From: Chara braunii
Lineage: Eukaryota; Streptophyta; Charophyceae; Charales; Characeae
Length of the DNA: 64,000 bases
Direction of reading: 5' to 3'
Assembly: GCA_003427395.1 (NCBI GenBank)
Contig: BFEA01000181.1
Coordinates: 585,933-649,932, forward strand
Each line of letters begins with the position of its first letter. Positions within the stretch are counted from its first letter, which is position 1. The translations under genes were made by a program, and so were the position numbers. Shown here in pieces: positions 51,852 to 63,189 of this stretch. The notes beneath the pieces are model-generated. The model did not search any database. It saw only the letters and a list, made by a program, of their open reading frames with translations, and was not told the DNA's origin.

Positions 51852-52258
51852 AGACTGAATCACTCGTATAGGAAGACTTAATTTTCTCTTGGAGTTCGGT
51901 GCTTGCATCTAGGTAGTTGACAATAGCACTGAAAAAGGCAGCTCTTCTACTCAATGCATCGGCGACAACTTTATATTTACCCTTTACTGGCTTTAACTCA
52001 AAGTCAAGTTGATGAATTTCCCCGGCCCACCTAGTTAGTTTCGGTGTCATTCGAGCCCAACTGACTATAGACTGGATCACTCGTATAGGCAGACTTAATT
52101 TTCTCGTGGAGTTCGGTGCTTGCATCTAGATAGGTGACAATAGCACCGAAAAAGGCAGCTTTTCTACTCAGCGACAACATTATATTTACCCTTTACTGGC
52201 TTCAACTCAAAGTCAAATTGATCAATTTCCCCGACCCACCTAGTCAGTTTCGGTGTTC
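51852..52258. repeat. Tandem duplication of about 213 bp in C
   Basis: The units 51852-52064 and 52065-52258 share TCACTCGTATAGG, GGAGTTCGGTGCTTGCATCTA and TTTACCCTTTACTGGCTT. The second lacks about 18 bp. Each encodes the RNase H-to-INT link (ELKPVKGKYKVVADALSRR in the first unit). Confidence 0.9.
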
Positions 52259-53145
52259 GAGCCTGGGTTTTTAGCCAGCGAAGTGTTTCGTGATCAGAAT
52301 AGACTTTAAAGTGGCGTCAGTGATTCCGCGCTTCTTGCATAGCAAACAACTCTCTTTCATACATGGAAGCGGCGACCTTTTCACTAGGCAGTTCCACAGG
52401 CCTGTACCCATTCCCATCGTCTTGCTGGAGTACAACACCGATCCCGTATTGACCGCCGTCAGTGGTTACGATAAAGGGCAAAGATGGGTCCACGACTTTC
52501 AACACCAGGTAATTAATCAAATATTTTTTTTGACGCTTACGGGATGCGGTACAATCCTGATCACATTTCCAGATAGTTTTTTTCTTCAACAATCTCCGCA
52601 ATGGGGCAGGTATTACCGTAAAGTGTCGAACGAACTTGCGGTAATAGGTGGCCAGACCAAGGAACGAGCGCAGTTCCGTCAGTGTGCCTGGGTTAGGCCA
52701 ATCTCTAATGGCTGCAATCTTGGCGTATTCCGGCTTGATCCCATCACCGTCTACCATATGCCCCAAGTACAAAACCTGACGCTTTGCCCACTCACACTTC
52801 TTTGGGTTAATCTTAAATTTCGCCGCATGCAACTTATTTAGCACCAACCGAAGATGCTCCTCATGCCCGTTAAAATTTTTACTAAAAATTAGTATATCGT
52901 CCAAATAAACGACAACAAACTTATCAAGCCACTCATGAAAAAGCTCATCCATACATCTTTGGAAGGTTGCAGGAGCATTCGTTAATTTGGGTGGCATTAC
53001 CACAAACTCGTAGTGGCCATATGTGGTCCGGAAAGCCGTTTTGTGCTGATCCTCGGGCAATACCTCAATCTGATGGTAGCCTGATTTCAAATTTATTTTT
53101 GAAAAATATCTGCAACCTTGCACTCAATCTAAGAGATCGTTTATG
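52259..53145 (-). pseudogene. C reverse transcriptase and RNase H
   Basis: The minus strand is open over about 260 codons: [49 protein letters not shown] with the catalytic YLDD, VLYLGHMVDGDGIKPE, SFLGLATYYRKFVRH and RNase H VTTDGGQYGIGVVLQQ (usual TTDAS reads TTDGG), KVAASMYERELFAM. Upstream a TGA at 53124-53126 follows LLD, exactly as in element G. The N-terminal RT, PR and gag are lost; the sequence ends at about 53145 beside a GA repeat. Confidence 0.88.
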
Positions 53146-53173
53146 TGACGTACGTGCGGAGGGCACGTGCAGA

Positions 53174-53176
<3 letters not shown>

Positions 53177-53222
<46 letters not shown>
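53177..53222. repeat. (GA)n microsatellite
   Basis: A pure GA run of about 45 bp lies next to the truncated end of element C. Confidence 0.97.
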
Positions 53223-53225
<3 letters not shown>

Positions 53226-54121
53226 ATGGACACACACAAGAAGCAACAGCTGAGTGAAGGTCCGACTCAATGGAAGAACGAATGAACAACTGAATGAACC
53301 AACCTCCCGCCCTGGGCCTAGGCCGAAGTGATATACCGGCCTAGGTCCAGGTACGAAACAACCTGGTACCGGACCAGGGTCAGGCCGACGGCCTGAAACT
53401 GGTCCGGCCTCACTGTCGGGCCGTAGGGGTACACCTACACGATCCTCGGACCTGTGAATGGATCCCAGGAATGGGTGGGAAGGCGGCAGGTACAGCTCTC
53501 AGAGTAAACTCCAAGGGGGCACCCACACAACCAGGTAAGGGTCATCAAGCTCAGAGGGAGAGTAATAGCACGACACCGGGCTCAATGGAAACCATCAAAC
53601 GGGTACTGCCTGCTGAAAGGGGAAGGGCACTCACACAAGGGAGCACACATAAGGTGAGCCTAGAAGGAGAGAGAGGGCTATGCCGGCATAGACATGTGGC
53701 CAAAAGCTGCGAGCAAAGAAAACGTACACTCCAGAGGAGGGCACGCAACATAAGGTAAGGCAGAAGGGCGGCAAACGGACACACCCACATAGATAGGGAA
53801 AATAGGGGTCATCATGCGACTGGAGGGTAACTCGAGGGTAAGGATACATGGGGAACGATGGGAACTCCGTAGCCGAAAAAAAAGTGAAGTAGTCCAACTG
53901 ATGAATCTTCAAACTGAAGTCGAGTCGAAGTAGCCAGGATGAAGTAGGAGTAATGCAGAAACCGAGTAGAAGTCCGGAACAATGCGAGATGTACTCTGGT
54001 ACTGAAGAGAAGCACTGAGGTCGAAAGTCGATGTAGAAGCCCAATGTAGAAGCTAAAACCGGGAGCTGCTGCATAAGTGTCCATGAATGGTAAAAGATAG
54101 AGAGCGTATAGGAGGGTAAGA
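53223..54121. other. Non-coding stretch between C and D
   Basis: No gene is supported. The 3' LTR of the minus-strand element D should begin just below 54122, but I cannot place its ends. Several GGTAAG/GTAAGG sites occur (about 53535, 53754, 53835). The part 53300-53450 is rich in GGCCTAGG/ACCGG-type phrases. Confidence 0.5.
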
Positions 54122-55690
54122 TCAGTCACGGTATCGGGAAGGAAGTCGATGGGTACGCTGAGGGCGCGAGGACTCAACTGCAACAACAAGCGGAACCACA
54201 TCCACAGGGGAAGGAGGACCTGAGGCGGGTACCCGTGGAGCAGGAGGACCCATCGATGGAGGAGGGGGAATGTTAGTGGTCGCAGAAGTAGATGGGTCAG
54301 TAGTAGAAGGACGAGAAGTAGGGGGGGAGGATGATGAAGGGAAAGGGTGAGCACGATTGTAAGCACCCACGAAAGTCATAGCATGCTTCAGATGCTCAAG
54401 AGGCTCCCAAGTAGACTCCTCGTCAGGGTAACCCTTCCATCGAACGAGATACTCGAGGCGGGGAGGGTCACCATCAGTCATACGCTGGGACGCGATATCA
54501 GAGACGACAAACTCCTCGTGACCCTCAATGATGATGGGAGAGGGGCGAGGGTAAGGTCGACCATGGAACTCGGGAGGAGACCGTATGAAGGGGCGCAAAA
54601 GAGATACATGGAACACGTCATGTAAGTTAGCGCGGTACATGGAATTGCGGAGCTTCAATTTGAAGCTCACCGGACAGTCATGGTTGGGTCCGGCGGGGGC
54701 AAGAATGGTGCATGGTCCAATATATCGACGTCTGAATTTCCGACGTGTGTCAGCTTCGGGCTGGAAGTGACGTGCGTCGACAAGNACCTCGTCGCCAACT
54801 TTGAAGGGATGGTCGATGCGAGAGCGGTTAGCGCGAGTGGCCATGCGAGTCTGGGAGTCAGCAATGCTCTCGCGAGCCTTGCTAAGAAGCACATCCATCT
54901 CGTTTACCCAGTCATCGAGGGTAGGGCATTTGGTGTCGGGATGGATCTGAGATGGACGGAGAAGGTCAGATGGGACACGAGGATGGTATCCCAAGTCACA
55001 GTACTAGGGAGACATGCCAGTGGCAGGTGAAATAGCATGGTTATACGCAATCTCGACATGAGCAAGATGCAGATCCCAATCAGAGTCATTCACAACAAAC
55101 TTCTTGAGGATACTCTCAAGAGTTTTGTTGGTGACATCGGTCTGTCCATCTGACTGGGGGTGATAGGAGGAGGAGAGGCGGAGCTCGAAGCCATAGATCT
55201 CATGGAGTCCTCGCCAGAAATGAGAAGTAAAGCGGGGATCGCGATCAGAGACGATGCTAGTGGGAAGACCGTGATGGATAGCAATACGGTTGAAGTATAG
55301 GGAGGCGATGTCTTTGGCTGAACTAGCATACTTGCAAGGGAGGAAGTGAGCATGCTTAGTCAACCGACAGACAACGACGAAGATGGCGTCGTGGCCTCGT
55401 GGGGTAGGGGGACGAAGAGGACCGATGAAGTCCATGGAGACGGAAGTCCAACGCCGAGTGGGAATGGGTAAGGGCTGAAGAAGACCGCAGGGGGGTTGGT
55501 TGGGGATGCTGGCCTCTTGGCAGATCCTGCAGGTGCAGGCGTACTCCTTAGTGAAGGGATGACGGTGCTCCCAGTAGTAATGGCAGTAGAGGCGGTCGAC
55601 GAGATGACCGGCGGCGCGCTGGTCGTGACACTCAGCGACAGCCCGAACGCGGAGCTGGCCAGTAGAGGGCACACATAAGCGAGGAGTACG
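54122..55690 (-). pseudogene. D integrase with chromodomain (chromovirus)
   Basis: The zinc finger reads CHDQRAAGHLVDRLY ... ACTCRICQEAS. The core has Asp in VSMDFIGPL and Asp in VSDRDPRF, but the Glu position reads GQTDVTNKTLE, so Glu is replaced by Asp (codon near 55133-55135). One in-frame TAG separates TGMSP from YCDLGYHPR (about 55008). The linker (ATRANRSRIDHPFKVGDE, FRRRYIGPCTIL, FHVSLLRPF) leads to a true chromodomain at 54353-54517: EFVVSDIASQR, EYLVRWKGYPDEESTWEP. Chromodomains bind methylated histone H3 and steer insertion into heterochromatin. A Pro/Ser-rich tail ends at 54122. Confidence 0.9.
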
Positions 55691-56630
55691 GGTACCTCGA
55701 CGACCAAGCCAGTATAGGAGTCCAGAGGGATCGAGCTGGAAGTTAGGGACGGACTTGCCAGCCTGTAGGTCAACGTAGATGGACTGAAACTCAGGCCACT
55801 GCGTGTATGCGCGGCGGTACTCATCCAGAAAGGCAGGGTGGATGGTGGGAGCTGAAATAGCAGATAGCTGACGATCCTCGCACTGAAGGTCGGGGCGGCG
55901 GGATAAGGCATCTGCTACGCGATTGCTTTCGTTGGAAATCTTCTTGATGGTGAAATCGAACTCGGAGAGGTCACGCCACCAACGAGCCTGACGAGAAGTG
56001 AGCTTAGGCGGCGAGGACAGAGTTGTCCGTCAAAACGGTGAAAGTGTGACCATGGAAGTGATGACGCCACTTCTTAACAGCGCAGACGCTCAACGGGAAG
56101 TAGCTGCCGAGATAGAAAAGCAACCGGACACTCTCCATCACGAGACTCGACTGTACCGTCATCAGCGACGTCAGGAATATAAGGGGGTGGGGCCCCTGAG
56201 GGGGTGGGCTGGATGGGTGCAAGATGAGTTGCAGTCGCCGGAAGTGGAGGGAAGCGAGGAATGCGAGGGAGGTGGGACTCTGTGGAATCGGGAGAAGTAG
56301 AGGGGGCTGGGTAGATTTGAGAGAGAACAGCTCCAATAGCGAAGTCAGATGTGTCTGTGGTGACGATGAATGGACGCGAGTAGTCGGGTAAGTGTAAGAC
56401 AGGAGCTGACGTGACAAGTCGCTTGAGAGAGCGGAAAGCATCCTCATGAGCCGGGGTCCAATGAAAAGGTAGACGTCCGCGGGTCAGAGGGGTAAGCTGG
56501 GAAGAATACTGCGCGTAGTTTTTAAGAAAATGACCATAGTAGTTGGTCAACCCAAGGAAACTACGCAGCGCAGGAAGAGAGGTAGGAGTGGGCCAGTCGA
56601 CAATGGCCTGAATCTTCGAGTCGTCCATGT
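55691..56630 (-). pseudogene. D RT end and RNase H with Pro-rich insert
   Basis: From 56628 the frame reads [49 protein letters not shown] and VTTDTSDFAIGAVLSQ. At that point about 47 residues rich in Pro, Ser and Thr (PRIPRFPPLPATATHLAP) come before CPVAFLSRQLLPVE. Relatives have only a few residues there. After frame changes, AVKKWRHHFHGHTFTVL and TDNSVLAA follow. The part 55700-55990 is in several frames (ADALSRRPD-equivalent text is lost or shifted). Confidence 0.8.
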
Positions 56631-57737
56631 GGAGTCCGTGCTCGGCGACCTGATGCCCGAGGAAGTCGACTTTGGGTTGAGCGAAGCTGCATTTGGAAAG
56701 CTTCGCATAAAACCCGTGCGCAGGACAGTGCGAAGGTGGGTCAGGTGATCCTCTAGGGTACGACTGTAGATCAGGATGTCGTCAATGTAGACTAGAACAT
56801 AGTCCTCAAGAAGGTCTTGGAACATCGTGTTCATAGCCGTCTGGAAAGTGGCGGGGGCATTACGGAGACCGAAAGGCATGAAGGTAAACTCGTAGTGTCC
56901 GAAACGAGAACGAAAAGCGGTCTTGGGCTGGTCCTCCTCGGGTACGAGGATCTGGTGATATCCGTTACGAAGATCGATCTTCGTGAAGAAATGGTGACCG
57001 GAGAGGCGGTCAAACAGGTCATCCGCGCGAGGCATGGGATAACTATTTTTTACCGTGTAGTGGTTCAGACCGCAGTAGTCAATACAGAGACGAAGGGTGT
57101 CGTCCTTCTTGCGATCGAAGAGGACCGGGGCACTCCATGGGGAAGTACTCGGTTTAATGAAGCCCTGGCGAAGCAGCTCCTCAAGTTGGCGCTCGAGTTC
57201 CTGGGCTTCGGGAACCGAAAGGCGATAAGGGGCGCGATTCTGAATGCGATAGTTGGGCTCGAGCTGGATGTGGTGCTCGATACCACGCATGGGAGGAATG
57301 CTGCTGTAGGAGACAGATGGTGGGAAAACATCGTGATACTCACGAAGGAGGGCACCAACGCTAGGCGGCAAGGAAGAAAGAAGGGTGTCAAATTCCTCGG
57401 CAGCGGCAGCGTCTGAAGCAGAGGTGGAGGGGGTCTGTATGGGGGTAGGGACTAAGGGTGTATCAGTGGTAAGGGAAGCGAGAAAGTGAAGTGGGCTAGC
57501 AGGGGTAAAGGAGGTTAAGGAAGTTGAGGAATGAGGAGGGTCGGGGGGCTCGGGAGGTGGTGGATCGAGCTCGACCAACTCAACGTCCTGATGCATGGAG
57601 TTGCAGGTGAGGAGATCCGTGATGTCGACAACATAAAGTTCTACATCAGTCTCACGAAGGAGGTGGTGGAACTGGGTAGGTGTACAGATGGTGACATTAA
57701 CAGGGGGGGGAAGTGTAAAGTCCGATTTGCCCAACAA
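56631..57737 (-). pseudogene. D reverse transcriptase
   Basis: The open stretch from 57737 begins in the PR/RT linker ([14 protein letters not shown], an acidic and Pro-rich section) and reaches RT at [14 protein letters not shown]. It goes on through [67 protein letters not shown] and [14 protein letters not shown] to the catalytic YIDD in [14 protein letters not shown] (about 56770). A frameshift at about 56730 ends it. YIDD is a normal variant of YLDD. Confidence 0.88.
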
Positions 57738-58495
57738 TGGAATACGTTATTGTTTCCCGTCCTTGGCGTCGAGGACGAGATCGTTGTGGGTCCAATCGGG
57801 GCCGGCATGAGCGAACTGATGGGAATAAGCAGTGCCAAGAACGAGATCATATAGGGTTTCCATGACATCGAAGGTCCACTTGTCATGGAACCGAGGGGCC
57901 TTGCGAAGGCTGTGGGGCATCCGCAGGGGAAGGAGAATGGAAGATCAGGCACCACCGAATCGACGAAGGATTTGGTCTGATTGTAGCCAAGCGTGACAGT
58001 GACAGTGGAAGGGTAGGCGGATGTATAGAGAGATGCCTCCTTAACTACGCGAGGATGAATGAAGTCGCCAGTAGAGCCAGAGTACCATAGTGCGCGATAC
58101 ACTCTAGTAGAGGTCCCGAGGCGCACTAGAATAATCGGTAAGGTGCGATCGGGATTGTGTAGGCGCTGAGATATCGAGGACAGGGTGCGCTCTTTAAGGC
58201 GGAGACATTCCTGGTGGACTTTAACACACTCAAGGTCCAGTAAGTCAATGATATCCTCGGCTGCAATAAGGGAAGCACTGCAACGGGACGTGCGAAGAGC
58301 ACGCCTGGTAGGAGGACGTGGAGGAGGGGGGTCACGAGGGACGCTAGGCAAGGAAGGAGAAGGTATACCAGTGTCGATAGGGTCACCCACAGATAAGGTT
58401 GGACCAGAGTCATCGGGAAGAGTAGCAAGCGGTGCAAAGGTAGAGTTGTGAACGGGTATGCCTGCTACCGTAGGAGAGTGAGGGGAATGGGACAT
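57738..58495 (-). pseudogene. D protease region
   Basis: The frame open from 58495 carries a Pro/Ser linker, LIAAEDIIDLLDLECVKVH and then the protease site RALWYSGSTGDFIHP (about 58070-58105). Relatives have Asp-Ser-Gly-Ser or Asp-Ser-Gly-Ala; here the catalytic Asp is Tyr. A frame change near 57930 follows, and the PR end continues in another frame. Confidence 0.78.
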
Positions 58496-60470
58496 CGCAG
58501 CTCGGTGGGTCTTGCGCTGGAGGTCGAGATGGGGGGAACAGCCTGAGGGCGAGCCTGCTGTGCGAAGTGACTCTGGAGGGCGTCTGTGTACGGACAGGTA
58601 GAGAAGGTATGGCCGGCGAGGCGGCAGCGGGTGCAGATGCCTCGTGTGCGAAGGTCCTCACTCTCAGCGATGGTCAAGCGGCTGCGAGGGAACACAAAGC
58701 CCGCTGGGAGAGGTAGTTGAGTGACCGTAGAGTGAGTCCTGGAAGATGAGGGCTGACGTCGGAGGAGGGTGGAAAGGGCCCGGACAAGACGGTCGCCATG
58801 GGAAGAGGCGTCGTCCTCCACGGGGGAGTGAGGGTCGGGTCCCTGATCTGAATCACTCGCAACGAGGGCCACGACGGTATGTGGAGGACTGTCGAGACTG
58901 GGAGGGGCGAGGTGCTGCAGTAGTAGCGGAATGGGCAGCGGCGGAATGAGGCGAGTAGCCGACGAGTGGAGCATAGGTGAGATGAATGGCCCTAGCAATG
59001 TTGAAAGCCTCTGTTAAGGTGGAGATGGAGTACGCCATCATCTGCAACTGGAATGACTAAGGTAGACCTGCGCGGAATCGCTGGATCATGGTGTCCTCGG
59101 GAATGGTTGTGACTAGAATCTGAGCACGTACACGGTGGAATGCCGTGATGTATGCATTGTCGCCACCGAGCCATCTGATCTCAGCCACACGGGTAATCGG
59201 GTCGCGGGTTGGCGCAGGACGAGAAAAGTATCGTTGGAGGAAGTCACGAAACTCATGTTAAGACATGCCCTCATGTACACCACGCTGTGAGCGAAGGGCG
59301 AGGAAGTCGCGCCAAGTGGAGGTTGCACGACCTATAAAGCGAGAGGACATCTCAACGGGCCACAGTTCCATGGCGACACCATGGTAGCAAAGCTTCTCCT
59401 CGGTAGTAGTGATCCATCCTTGGAGCTCGGAGGCCCTGCCGTCAAACTGTGGGAGGTGGTCCCATCGAAACTGTGGAACATACGTCGGGGGCCGGTAATG
59501 GGTAGGGAGAGGAAGGGCCGATTGTGACAAGAGNACAGAAGAAGTAGTGGCACCAGCAGGACCACTAGAAAGAGCGGGGAGCTGGGGCAAAGGTCCCTAC
59601 ATCGTGGTGGCTGGAGGTGGGAGCGTGAAATGCATCGCAGCGGCCTGTGTCTGATGTTGTCGATAGATGAAGGGGGCAACAGGCTGTGCCACGAGGTGGG
59701 GAGGCAGGGGTTGACCTCTTTGGAGTTGGCGGATGTGATCATGGGCCAGGGTGAGTTGGCGTTGGAGCTCGGCATTTTGTGTCCTGGGTGTAAGGGGGGG
59801 TGGGGGGAGGGGCGAAGGAGCGGGGGGTGATGAGGGAGGTGTCGTGGAAACTAACGTCGAGGAGGTGGCGGGACAAGATGCCATGGGTCCTGAGGAGGGA
59901 GGTGCAGGGGCAGAAACCTGGGAGGCAGAGATGGTTGCAGAGGAAGGGTGGGACTGGGGTGAGGACATGCAGCCCGTGGAAGAGAAGCGTGTAGTTGACA
60001 CCAGCCGAAGAAGGAGAGGAAGCTGGCATAGATGCAGATGAGGGGGGTGGGGAGGGAGATGCACTGGTACGGGGCTCCAACTGTGACACGTGGGCTGACA
60101 GGGATGAAAAGTCGGTATGGAGGGCCGTGATTTTGGCCTCGAGTGTGGCTTGCATGCGGTGGAGGAGGTCCAATATAGGATCCGACTGGGAAGTTGGGCC
60201 CGAACTGGTTTCCATAGGGGTGGCCATTGAGTCGGATGTAGGCTCGTGAGCTAGGAATGCAAGCCCTTCGCTGGTGGAGCGGGAGGGACTCGCAAATTCG
60301 GTAGTCTGCATGGGGTCAAGGGATGGAGAAGATGAGGAGGGAGAACTGGGGGGGGGGGACGCTCAGTGGCCGTGGTCGGTGCGTCAAAGCGGACGAGTCG
60401 ATTGGCAGCACGAGCGTCTCGAGCGCGATTTTGGAGTGTGCGCTGTTGGATGTCATGGGGAGCCAGGGTG
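58496..60470 (-). pseudogene. D gag with zinc knuckle
   Basis: The N-terminus (near 60311-60460) is Ser/Pro-rich, with MATPMETSSGPTSQSDPI and a coiled-coil-like LLHRMQATLEAKITALH. The capsid-like part reads WDHLPQFDGRASELQGW and FIGRATSTWRDFLALRS, a TAA at about 59257-59259, then EFRDFLQRYFSRPAP and NAYITAFHRVRAQILV. A zinc knuckle CTRCRLAGHTFSTC lies at 58594-58635, with regular spacing. There are at least three frame changes. The start codon cannot be fixed: candidates are 60311 and one near 60460. Confidence 0.78.
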
Positions 60471-62340
60471 ACGCGCAGATGAGGGGGGTAAGGGACTGTG
60501 AGAGGAAGGTGAGTAGAAATTAGTCTAACAAATTTCTAAAGTTGAATGAAGGGAAATTCAGAGTCAGGTTGATGGAGAAAGAGAAAAATTCCAGCAAGAA
60601 AATGAGAGGAGATTTTCACAGAACAGCGTGGGGCATAAAGGAAAGCATGCATAAGACAATCACAGAGTCAAGATAAAATTCCGAAATTATTTGGACGTAG
60701 ACTCAGAATTTAAAGGATTTGAAGCAAAATTCAAGGAATTTCAAAAATATTCGTAAAAATTTTCGAAAGTTCAAGGAGATGATAAAAGATGTAGAGATGA
60801 GCTGATAGGAAAATTTTGAAATAAAATGGAAAATTCCTCAACGTATTTTTGGAATTAAAAGAAATTGAAAGGCAATTTGAAATAAAAGTAGAAAACTAAT
60901 TCCTAAATTAAGAATTTACGATGAAATTTCATAAAGAAACAGTGATAGCTGCGTAAAGTAAGTTGAGAGAAATTCCAAGATTGTCTAGATCAAATGAATA
61001 AAATTTCTTGACTTGTTACAAGTGCAAGGAAAATAAGTAACAGAGAGATGACAATTCTAGATCACACCATCACATTGAAAGCCAAATAGTCACACCGTGT
61101 CCAGAGAGCAGCATTGCACCAATAATACACCAATGGAGGTTCACAGCACTGAAAACCAATGTTCATGGAGAGCATACTCTCTCCTCCCAACAAAGAGTCC
61201 AGTTCCTTCACACTCACACTTGGCGCTCAGCGCCCAGCCTAATCCTACACAACTACTACAGACTACAAAACGACTATGCAACTGTTGACATCAGCGGCAG
61301 CCCGAAGTACTTGAAGATGTCGCCCATGCAGACCATCGCCAATACAAGGTAAGTGCCCTCACATCATCATCATCATCATCATCATCATCCTTCACCTATC
61401 CCCTGACTACACCCACACCTGTCCTCTCATTCACCCGAAGACCACCCCTGCGCTTCACTGTAGTCCAAGCCCACCAGCTATGGTGGCTGGGCTATGGCGC
61501 TGCCCTCAGCAGCGCCCTTCTCCTCTGCACGACCGCACGTGCTGCACCTCGCCTCTCAGTGCCAGCCAGCGGTCGCGAGCCTTTGCTCCAGCAGCGCTGC
61601 CGCTAGCATGCGAGTGCCTGAATGCGGCAGCCAGGGCCGAGCTCTTTCCTTTATGGAAAGAGTTGGTCTGCTCTCGCAGCCTGGCTGCACTGGCCTGGGC
61701 CCAGAAGCTTCCGGATGGCCCCAGGAGGCTGCCTGTGTACAGCAGCTACTGGGCTGCTGGGCCTCGTTCGGTTGGGCGCCCAACTGTCTCTGTATGAGGC
61801 TGCAAATCACGGCCAGGGCCTGCATTCTTTGGAAAGGCCCAGAGGGCCGTGGAAATGTGTTTGTTGCTCGGCCTGTGTTCCTCTCAACTAATTGGCGCGT
61901 CGCAACTGCATGGACCCCAAATATGAAATTGACAGTCGAGGGCCTCTTGCAAAAAGCCAGGCCCGCCTTCACTTAGGGCGGGCAAGGCTGCAAACAGGGG
62001 CCCATAGGCCTACCGAGGACCCTGATCCTCGCACAAGATTAAAATGAATTTCAAAGAGATTTCAAAAACAACGGAAGAATTTCGGAATTTTACGCGAGAC
62101 AGAAAATAGAAGGAAATTCGTCATTGGGAGAATTCTTTGTAGTGAATTCCGAAATTTATTTCACGAATTTCTGAAATGAATTTGAATTTTGAAATTGAAT
62201 AACGAAACGAATCAAGAAACTATAGAAATTTGCATAACTTTTGAACAAGACTGCCGAAATTAATTCCGATCACGGCGTTGGGAGAAAAGAAGATGAAGAT
62301 TAATCCTATCGAATTAAATTGAAATTCTGAACGGTAGAAT
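60471..62340 (-). other. AT-rich leader of D, split by a solo LTR
   Basis: The stretches 60530-61022 and 62034-62340 are of one kind: A-rich with many GAAATTC/AATTTCGAAA phrases, unlike the rest of the window, and without a gene. They look like one leader or U5-side region of D divided by the solo LTR. I cannot find a primer-binding site or the D 5' LTR. Confidence 0.5.
61023..62033 (-). mobile_element. G-family solo LTR
   Basis: The left end is TGCAAGGAAAATAAG and the right end CCTCGCA, with CAAG on both sides (61019-61022 and 62034-62037). The inner sequence aligns with 1-678 and with 29478-30399. The CAT repeat (61363-61389) is two or more units longer than in the copy at 12-34. A GTAAGT donor-like site (about 61349) sits beside it. 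The reverse motif GCTATGGC is at 61491-61498. Confidence 0.88.
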
Positions 62341-62727
62341 GGACGGCATTGTCAGGCAAGCACAAAGAAGGAAGATACGTGTCTCACGTAGTAGAAATTT
62401 TGGATGATGCGACCAATTAGCTGGGAGGGTGGAGAGAGAAGGGGGGTTGGAGAGGAGATAAAAGAAGAGGAAAAAGATACGATCTTTGAGAGAGGTCGGC
62501 GGGAGGAAGGGAGGGGATTAGTAAGAGGGAGATAAATTGACAATACAACGCTCCCGGTCGGCCGGGAGCAAGCAAGGTCCTTCCTCCTAGTCGAGAAAGG
62601 TCTTCAATCAACCCCTAAGGGGTCTTCTCGATCGTTCTCCCAGTGGAACGAGGAGGTCGCCTGATCGAATGCACGCAATGAAGGTGAGAAGCCGTGACAA
62701 TGATGATGTTGACAATGGCCGCGATGG

Positions 62728-62765
<38 letters not shown>

Positions 62766-63189
62766 CTCACTTGATGATGGTTGCGGTGAGATATCAACAC
62801 TGCGTCCTTGTCATGGCCAATTAGGTAGGGGCAGTGGAATCTCGTTAATCCATTGGAGCGCGTGGATCGGCGGCATCAAGGATCAAAAGCCGCATGACGA
62901 TCTCGTGGCGAAGTGCTCGACTTGCTGGCAGGACTTGCTGGCGGGTAAGCAATCCAACACTTCGTGAATTCTGCTCCACAATGATAGGAGGAGCGACGTC
63001 GAACTGTGAACGCTTGGTTGCCACAAGCCAGTTGTCCCGTGGTAACTTTTCTGACACCTCTAGCTTCAAGTCCAGAAGCGTTAAAGGATCAATAGGCCGC
63101 GCTCGCACAGTTTGTATTCGTATTGCGAATCAAAGTCAAATGAGCTGTTGTCCTTTCGCTCCTCACGAGAATTATTATGTTCTTGTTGA
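62341..63189. other. Non-coding stretch with (GAT)n and one open frame
   Basis: A (GAT)n run lies at 62727-62764. A perfect GC hairpin CTCCCGG-TCGG-CCGGGAG lies at about 62552-62569. On the minus strand 62845-63108 is open (LTLLDLKLEVSEKLPRD, FDVAPPIIVEQNSRS, LRHEIVMRLLILDAAD) and reads like a protein, but I do not recognise it and see no ATG or splice sites that would support it. Confidence 0.45.

Noticed and set aside
57641-58495. Plus-strand frames opposite element D (for example 56817-57416)
   Set aside because: They are antisense shadows of the RT and PR reading frames and show no known motifs.
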